This document shows positions 20,840-24,791 of a DNA stretch of 24,791 nt, piece after piece. Position 1 is the first letter of the stretch; each line of letters starts with the position of its first letter. Under the pieces are notes generated by a model. That model made no database searches, had not been told where the DNA came from, and saw only the letters and a list, made by a program, of their open reading frames with translations. The position numbers were made by a program, and so were the translations under genes. The stretch is from a virus: positions 1 to 24,791 of IMG/VR virus record IMGVR_UViG_3300009285_000622; one strand, given 5' to 3'.

Positions 20840-22796
20840 TAGGATTGGTTTGAGGTGCTGCTGGTAATCCTGCGATTGGCATATTCGGTATAGCGCCTGT
20901 TGTTGCTCCAGGTACACTTTGAGTTTCTGCTTTCTCGAAGTATCTATCTGCATCTCTGAGCCCAAGGTCTTCAAGTGTGCTTGTAAGGAGTTCTTTGACA
21001 TTAGGTCTAAATCCCTCTGCTGACAATAATTGTACCACACTGGGATTATTTAACAAAAGGTCTAATGCCTTTTGTCTTGCATCGAGAAGGTCCTGGCTTG
21101 CTCCTGAAGCCATACTTTTTACATCTGCGACATAATCATACAAACCGTCAAGGTCATGGGGTGTTAAAATAACTTCTGCAGAATCACCCTGTTCACTTAC
21201 TTCCATTTTGGGTTTGTAGACAAGTTTTTCAGGATTTTTTTCGTTGGGGTTGTCATAAATTGGATGCTTTGGTGTTTTACCTGCTTCAATTAAATCATTA
21301 AGTTCTGCTTCACTCATGTCGGGTCTCATTTCGACTATATCCGATATTGTTTTTGCGACTTCTGGCTCTAAAATCATTTCATCCAGACCCGCTTTCTTGA
21401 AGTAAGCAAAGTTTTCAGCTCCAACTATTTTCAAAATGTATTCTTGCTTTTTCGGATCCTTAAATAAGAATTGTCGGTTATTAGATAACCACATAAGCAT
21501 AATGTCTTTAATGAATTCTGCCAAATCATTCTGATTTTTTTGGTCACGAACATTCTGTTGTCTCAAAGAAGCCTTAACCTCTGTGGCTGTTTTGTCCGAT
21601 TCAAAAGGTGTTACAGTAGATGTTCCTTGGCTCATATCTCCCATTGCAACATTGAAAGCGGAAATTAGTGCGGAGTAGGTTGTTTCAAAATATCTAACTG
21701 CTTCACCATTACTTTGCATTTCTGTCACAGAATCAGGGCGAGTTACTATCCATTGTGCCTCTGGGCCATATTGGATTGTTTCTATCCTAACTTGACCCTC
21801 AACAATTTTAAGCGGAGGACGCTGTTTTAATATAACCTCGTCCATATACCCGCAAACTGTTGCTTGTATTGCTTTCCAAATTGGAATAACCGGCTCTACT
21901 TCACTCTCACCCAAGGCATCATCTTGAAGAGGATAATATTTTAGTTGTACCACACAAATTTTGCCATGCTCATAAGGGTTATTTATGTCTCTCATTATGA
22001 GTTTCCCTAAAGGCGAATAATCTATCCACCTGTCTTCTCTTAGTTCATGGACAACTTCCACTTCGGGATAAGCCATATCTTGTCCAGTTCTATCTTCAAT
22101 TCCACGAAGTTGTTTAACCCTACTTGGAAACTTTGTATTCTTACTAGACTTATTCATGTTTTCCCGAAGAATAGTTTTTAAAGTCCCAAGATAATTAAAC
22201 ATGGGCTTACCAGAGACATCAGTCTGCCTTTCCAAATCTTCTATCTTTTCCCAAGTTGAATATTGAAACCACTTAGCATTTTTTATGTGTTGAGCCGCTG
22301 AATCCATTCCACAATAACGGAGATCTAATGGTGTAAATTCATTTCCCTCCCATTTTATTGTCCCGTCCTCTTTGTAAATACATAACCACTTAACTATACC
22401 GAATTTTGATTGATAAAGCCTTGTATCCATATCTGAAATAGATATCTTAGTAAGCATAGAACCACCATGGTCTGCATCGTCCCACTGAAAGTCCAATAGC
22501 GCATTGTTCAATCTTGCCCCTAATACATCGTTGCCCTCTCTGGGAATAAGACGGCCCCTTAATTTATTATTAATAAGCCTGGCGTTTTTCTCGATCAGTG
22601 AGGTTCGAATTCTTGGATCAACTATTTTGGTTATATAAGGCCAATCATCGGGAAGCTTGCCATAATATGAGTCTGTTATATCATTCCAACCACCTTTTCT
22701 CGTTAGACGTATTTCGTTGTCTTGTGTCCACATTTCGTAGTGTTGGCGGACCTCTTTAAGTGTTTGTTCTTGTTTAGATAAAGCTGAATCATCCAT
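20763..22796 (-). CDS. Portal protein, P22-like
   Basis: This 677-aa protein is a candidate for the dodecameric ring through which DNA enters and leaves the head. It sits in the expected terminase-portal-scaffold-capsid order. Features in line with P22-type portals are the N-terminal helical part (SALSKQEQTLKEVRQHYEMWTQ), the wing/stem region with PLDLRYCGMDSAAQHIKNAKWF, an E-L-RED-W strand pair, and the long helix TATEVKASLRQQNVRDQKNQND with MLMWLSNNRQFLF. The C-terminus (about 590-677) is helical and then low-complexity Pro/Gly/Gln. The ATG at 22796 lacks a Shine-Dalgarno and is preceded by an inverted repeat and the TTGCAAACCT element. Confidence 0.82.
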   Translation of the reverse strand: MDDSALSKQEQTLKEVRQHYEMWTQDNEIRLTRKGGWNDITDSYYGKLPDDWPYITKIVDPRIRTSLIEKNARLINNKLRGRLIPREGNDVLGARLNNALLDFQWDDADHGGSMLTKISISDMDTRLYQSKFGIVKWLCIYKEDGTIKWEGNEFTPLDLRYCGMDSAAQHIKNAKWFQYSTWEKIEDLERQTDVSGKPMFNYLGTLKTILRENMNKSSKNTKFPSRVKQLRGIEDRTGQDMAYPEVEVVHELREDRWIDYSPLGKLIMRDINNPYEHGKICVVQLKYYPLQDDALGESEVEPVIPIWKAIQATVCGYMDEVILKQRPPLKIVEGQVRIETIQYGPEAQWIVTRPDSVTEMQSNGEAVRYFETTYSALISAFNVAMGDMSQGTSTVTPFESDKTATEVKASLRQQNVRDQKNQNDLAEFIKDIMLMWLSNNRQFLFKDPKKQEYILKIVGAENFAYFKKAGLDEMILEPEVAKTISDIVEMRPDMSEAELNDLIEAGKTPKHPIYDNPNEKNPEKLVYKPKMEVSEQGDSAEVILTPHDLDGLYDYVADVKSMASGASQDLLDARQKALDLLLNNPSVVQLLSAEGFRPNVKELLTSTLEDLGLRDADRYFEKAETQSVPGATTGAIPNMPIAGLPAAPQTNPSVGIPEQMASAGGIQNPQGIPQGIR

Positions 22797-22801
22797 ATTT
22801 A

Positions 22802-22816
22802 AAAGATTAAATCTTT
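22802..22816. promoter_or_regulatory. Inverted repeat in the portal leader
   Basis: A perfect 6-base inverted repeat (AAAGAT / ATCTTT, 3-base loop) lies between the TTGCAAACCT element and the portal ATG. TTTAAT inside it is a fair -10 box, 16 bases after TTGCAA. Confidence 0.5.
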
Positions 22817-22823
22817 GGTTGTC

Positions 22824-22833
22824 AGGTTTGCAA
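22824..22833 (-). promoter_or_regulatory. TTGCAAACCT element, copy 3 (portal)
   Basis: This exact copy comes one base after the TAG of the zinc-ribbon gene and 28 bases from the portal ATG. The placement is the same as at 8418-8427 and 9677-9686. Confidence 0.7.
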
Positions 22834-22834
22834 A

Positions 22835-23089
22835 CTAATAACCTTTAGTCAAATTGAGTAACTGCCAGTATGTTTTTAAACCATTTCTTACAATTTTATA
22901 TTTGCACTTAGAACAAACGCGCAGGAATTCTCTATCAGCACTTTCTACCATGTAGGAGGGTAAACTTTTTCTTTGTAATTCTCCACAATTTTGACAATAC
23001 CATTCGTCAAGCTCTTCTTTAACCAATCCTTTATTGCCACCACCCCACTTAGACCAACCATACATTAGTGCAGTTATTTTATATTTCAT
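22835..23089 (-). CDS. Zinc-ribbon protein between terminase and portal
   Basis: This 84-aa protein carries two CxxC pairs (CQNC at about 32-35 and CSKC at about 59-62) spaced like a zinc ribbon, with aromatic-rich flanks (MYGWSKWGGGNKG, TYWQLLNL). I place the start at the ATG at 23089, because GGAG lies six bases before it and it overlaps the terminase stop as ATGA. A TTG twelve bases upstream would give a slightly longer protein but has no ribosome site. Its role is unknown; by position it could act in packaging or portal function. Confidence 0.7.
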   Translation of the reverse strand: MKYKITALMYGWSKWGGGNKGLVKEELDEWYCQNCGELQRKSLPSYMVESADREFLRVCSKCKYKIVRNGLKTYWQLLNLTKGY

Positions 23090-24279
23090 GCTATGCTCCA
23101 ATTTCTTTGCTTTTTTACCGATGATTGATAATCAATAGGTTTCAAGCTTTCCATTCCATATCTCCCGGCAGTAAGCAAATGATCCATAAAATCTTGTGGT
23201 TCATTAATTATTTTGCCGTCTTTGTCTGTTAACCACAGGTAATTGCGGTATTCTTTCCAAATGTTAAGACTTCTTTTTGTAACATAAATTGTTTGGTCTT
23301 GAACATATTGGATTCCCTGTAGAACACTTCCAGGACCCTTTTGAGATGGTAATATAGAAATCCCATAAGAGGCAATCTCATCTATGCTTTTGGGTTCCGC
23401 ACTGTCTGCTATCACCAGGGTGTCTTGTGTTTGTTTAATTGCACCTGCAATATCCTTATTACTCATCCCTTTTCTATACAATAATTCATCCCAAACAAAA
23501 GCATTGTTCCAAATATAAACATCAACCAAGGCAGTAGTGTCATTAGAATAACCAAAATCCAACCCTTTTCTTTTCAATCTTGCCTCAGGTGGCACATCAT
23601 CAATTTGAATCCAATTTTTATATATTCTTCCCTCTGCTTCACCCAACAATCCCTCACCATACACTTTCCACCAATTTTTATTATTTTTTCTTGCCTCCAG
23701 CGCCAAAACACTCGATTTATCCAATACTTCATTGTCTTTATAAGTAAGAATAATAAAATCACAGTCCTCTCTATCTTTGACCGCCATTTCTCCTTGCATC
23801 TCACTGGAATAAAACCAAAATTCACTTACAGGATTCCAGTCCGCCCAAATTATTTTTCTTGTTCTAATCTCAAGTTGCGTAAAAGTCTCATAACTTATAT
23901 TGTTTGCTTCATTAACAAATAAAATATCTCGTCTTGGGCCTCTAACCTTACCCGGCTGATCCGCACTGAAAAATTCTAAAATCTTTTTCCCATACTTATC
24001 GCTAAAATCATATATATAATCAGTTTTATTCCATTTTGAAGCAATAAAATAACCATGCTCGGTCATTATATTAATAAAATCTCTAATCGCGCCCCTTTTA
24101 AGATGGGGCATTGTTTCAGAAACAACAGAAATGATTAATCGCCCTTTATAATTTTGTGAAGCATCTATTAACCACTGAATTATTGAAATTGTTTTTGAGG
24201 CAGATGTACCACCCGCTACTCCCCTGATTCTTTTAGTTAATTTACTTATTTTGTCATACGACCTCGTCTTGAGGTACAT
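23086..24279 (-). CDS. terL: Terminase large subunit
   Basis: This is the 397-aa motor ATPase and nuclease that packages phage DNA into the head. ATPase motifs are a Walker A GVAGGTSASKT (20-30) and a Walker B DILFVNE (118-124) with E124 as the catalytic glutamate; WADWNP (145-150) follows. The C-terminal nuclease has acidic residues in the expected places: D241 (KGLDFGYSND), D292 (VIADSAEPKSID) and D366 (DFMDHLLTAGRYG). The layout fits Terminase_3/PBSX-type large subunits of about 400-430 residues. The start ATG at 24279 has GGAGGA seven bases upstream and overlaps the small-subunit gene by 26 bases, so the two are coupled. Confidence 0.93.
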   Translation of the reverse strand: MYLKTRSYDKISKLTKRIRGVAGGTSASKTISIIQWLIDASQNYKGRLIISVVSETMPHLKRGAIRDFINIMTEHGYFIASKWNKTDYIYDFSDKYGKKILEFFSADQPGKVRGPRRDILFVNEANNISYETFTQLEIRTRKIIWADWNPVSEFWFYSSEMQGEMAVKDREDCDFIILTYKDNEVLDKSSVLALEARKNNKNWWKVYGEGLLGEAEGRIYKNWIQIDDVPPEARLKRKGLDFGYSNDTTALVDVYIWNNAFVWDELLYRKGMSNKDIAGAIKQTQDTLVIADSAEPKSIDEIASYGISILPSQKGPGSVLQGIQYVQDQTIYVTKRSLNIWKEYRNYLWLTDKDGKIINEPQDFMDHLLTAGRYGMESLKPIDYQSSVKKQRNWSIA

Positions 24280-24637
24280 TGGCAGTTCCTCCCATTATTG
24301 GCTTACCGCCGGAAGTAACATCGGTATCTGATTTCTCTCTCATGCCATGATTGTTTTCCAGTAATAACTTGACGATTGTTGCATTAATTTCTTTACCTCC
24401 ATATATCCCATCGTCAATTAATCTTTCGGCTTGTCTGACCATAATCTTTTTCAAAGAGTCGGAAAAGTCGGGGTATTTCTTGGCCCACTCATACAAAGTG
24501 TCTTTATGCACACCCAAATAAATGGCAAAACTTTCAATCTTTGGCAGGTGCATTTGCTCTTTACCAGTAGTAGCTAAATAATCATCTACTTTATTAACAA
24601 ATTGAGGATCATATTTTGTGGGTCTCCCAAAAGACAT
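24254..24637 (-). CDS. terS: Terminase small subunit
   Basis: This 127-aa protein has a helix-turn-helix-type N-terminal half (LPKIESFAIYLGVHKDTLYEWAKKYPDF, about 31-58) and a following helix (KKIMVRQAERLIDDG). It ends in a Gly-rich, acidic tail. It matches the DNA-packaging small subunits that recognise the packaging start site and load the large subunit. ATG 24637 is preceded by AGGTGA at good spacing. The gene comes right before the large-subunit gene with a 26-base overlap, and a TATAAT box lies just upstream. Confidence 0.85.
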   Translation of the reverse strand: MSFGRPTKYDPQFVNKVDDYLATTGKEQMHLPKIESFAIYLGVHKDTLYEWAKKYPDFSDSLKKIMVRQAERLIDDGIYGGKEINATIVKLLLENNHGMREKSDTDVTSGGKPIMGGTANVPQDEVV

Positions 24638-24654
24638 TTATATCACCTAATCGC

Positions 24655-24663
24655 ATTATACCA
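24655..24663 (-). promoter_or_regulatory. Extended -10 promoter of the terminase operon
   Basis: TGGTATAAT on the minus strand is a perfect extended -10 element, about 18 bases before the terS ATG. It has no convincing -35 partner, which extended -10 promoters can do without. It would start transcription of the packaging/head module. Confidence 0.6.
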
Positions 24664-24689
24664 CTTCTCCTTTAATATAGTCTTTTACT

Positions 24690-24785
24690 TTAATTTGTCA
24701 CTATCCACCCCACCACCATCAAAACCACTAAACACATTACAAGTATATAGAGAGTTAGATAATCGTATTTTGGGAATTTACGCAT
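24690..24785 (-). CDS. Tiny single-pass membrane peptide
   Basis: This 31-codon frame runs from ATG 24785 to TAA. The product MRKFPKYDY is followed by a hydrophobic helix (LTLYILVMCLVVLMVVGWIV) and ends in TN. Positive residues at the N-terminus suggest an inside-positive, single-span membrane peptide. It lies directly upstream of the terminase promoter. It is too short to name a family; holin-like or other small phage membrane roles are only possibilities. The ribosome site would lie at the window edge and cannot be judged. Confidence 0.45.
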   Translation of the reverse strand: MRKFPKYDYLTLYILVMCLVVLMVVGWIVTN

Positions 24786-24791
24786 GAAAAT

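Noticed and set aside
20840-21040. Long upstream extension of the frame overlapping the portal 3' end
   Set aside because: The portal frame over this part reads as a normal protein, and the overlapping frame has no convincing start; only the downstream part is kept as a candidate.
1-24791. tRNA, CRISPR array, IS element, integrase or retroelement
   Set aside because: No cloverleaf, spaced direct repeats, terminal inverted repeats with transposase, or recombinase motifs were found on reading both strands.
1-24791. Reassigned stop codon (TGA or TAG recoding)
   Set aside because: TGA, TAG and TAA all end recognisable genes at the expected family lengths, and tryptophans are encoded by TGG.

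Overview
The window is a stretch of a tailed-phage (or prophage-like) genome. It is AT-rich, densely packed and almost entirely on the minus strand. Genes typically overlap by a few bases (ATGA, TAATG, TGATG junctions). TGA, TAA and TAG are all used as stops, so the code looks standard. A P22-like portal, an SU10/DUF5309-like major capsid protein and a nozzle-like tail protein, with no tape measure or tail-tube genes, point to a short-tailed (podovirus-like) virion. The host cannot be named from this sequence. No tRNA, rRNA, integrase, CRISPR array or IS element was seen, and no stretch over 300 bases lacks a gene.

The order below follows transcription, from right to left. (1) 24785-18353 is the packaging and head module: a tiny membrane peptide, small and large terminase, a zinc-ribbon protein, portal, a possible overlapping small gene, a second zinc-binding protein, an acidic scaffold-like protein and the major capsid protein. 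It ends at a good intrinsic terminator. (2) A sigma70-like promoter immediately follows. It starts a sugar-modification block (18262-12297): a hypothetical protein, a GT2-TPR-GT4(N-half) protein, a GT4(C-half)-GT2 protein, a 47-aa protein, a cytidylyltransferase-like nucleotidyltransferase and two more glycosyltransferases, interrupted by a plus-strand HNH endonuclease. (3) 12277-4210 returns to virion genes: a head-tail adaptor candidate, a tail-nozzle-like protein with an FN3 insert, two large internal/ejection-type proteins and two small proteins. (4) 4184-1 is an accessory block: a Tad2-like (DUF2829) anti-Thoeris candidate, a short nucleotide-sugar dehydrogenase, an HNH-AP2 endonuclease, a GT2, a methyltransferase, a second paralogous GT2 and a glycosyltransferase cut by the window edge.

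The genes together suggest a phage that builds its particle while expressing its own donor-sugar and glycan-assembly enzymes, to decorate either the virion or the host surface. The most unusual observations are: a 10-base element (TTGCAAACCT) placed right after a stop codon and 27-28 bases before the next start in front of three virion genes, with a variant before the capsid gene; a GT4 glycosyltransferase split across two overlapping genes in different frames; an HNH endonuclease that carries a diverged copy of the neighbouring dehydrogenase's C-terminal tail; and the Tad2-like gene.
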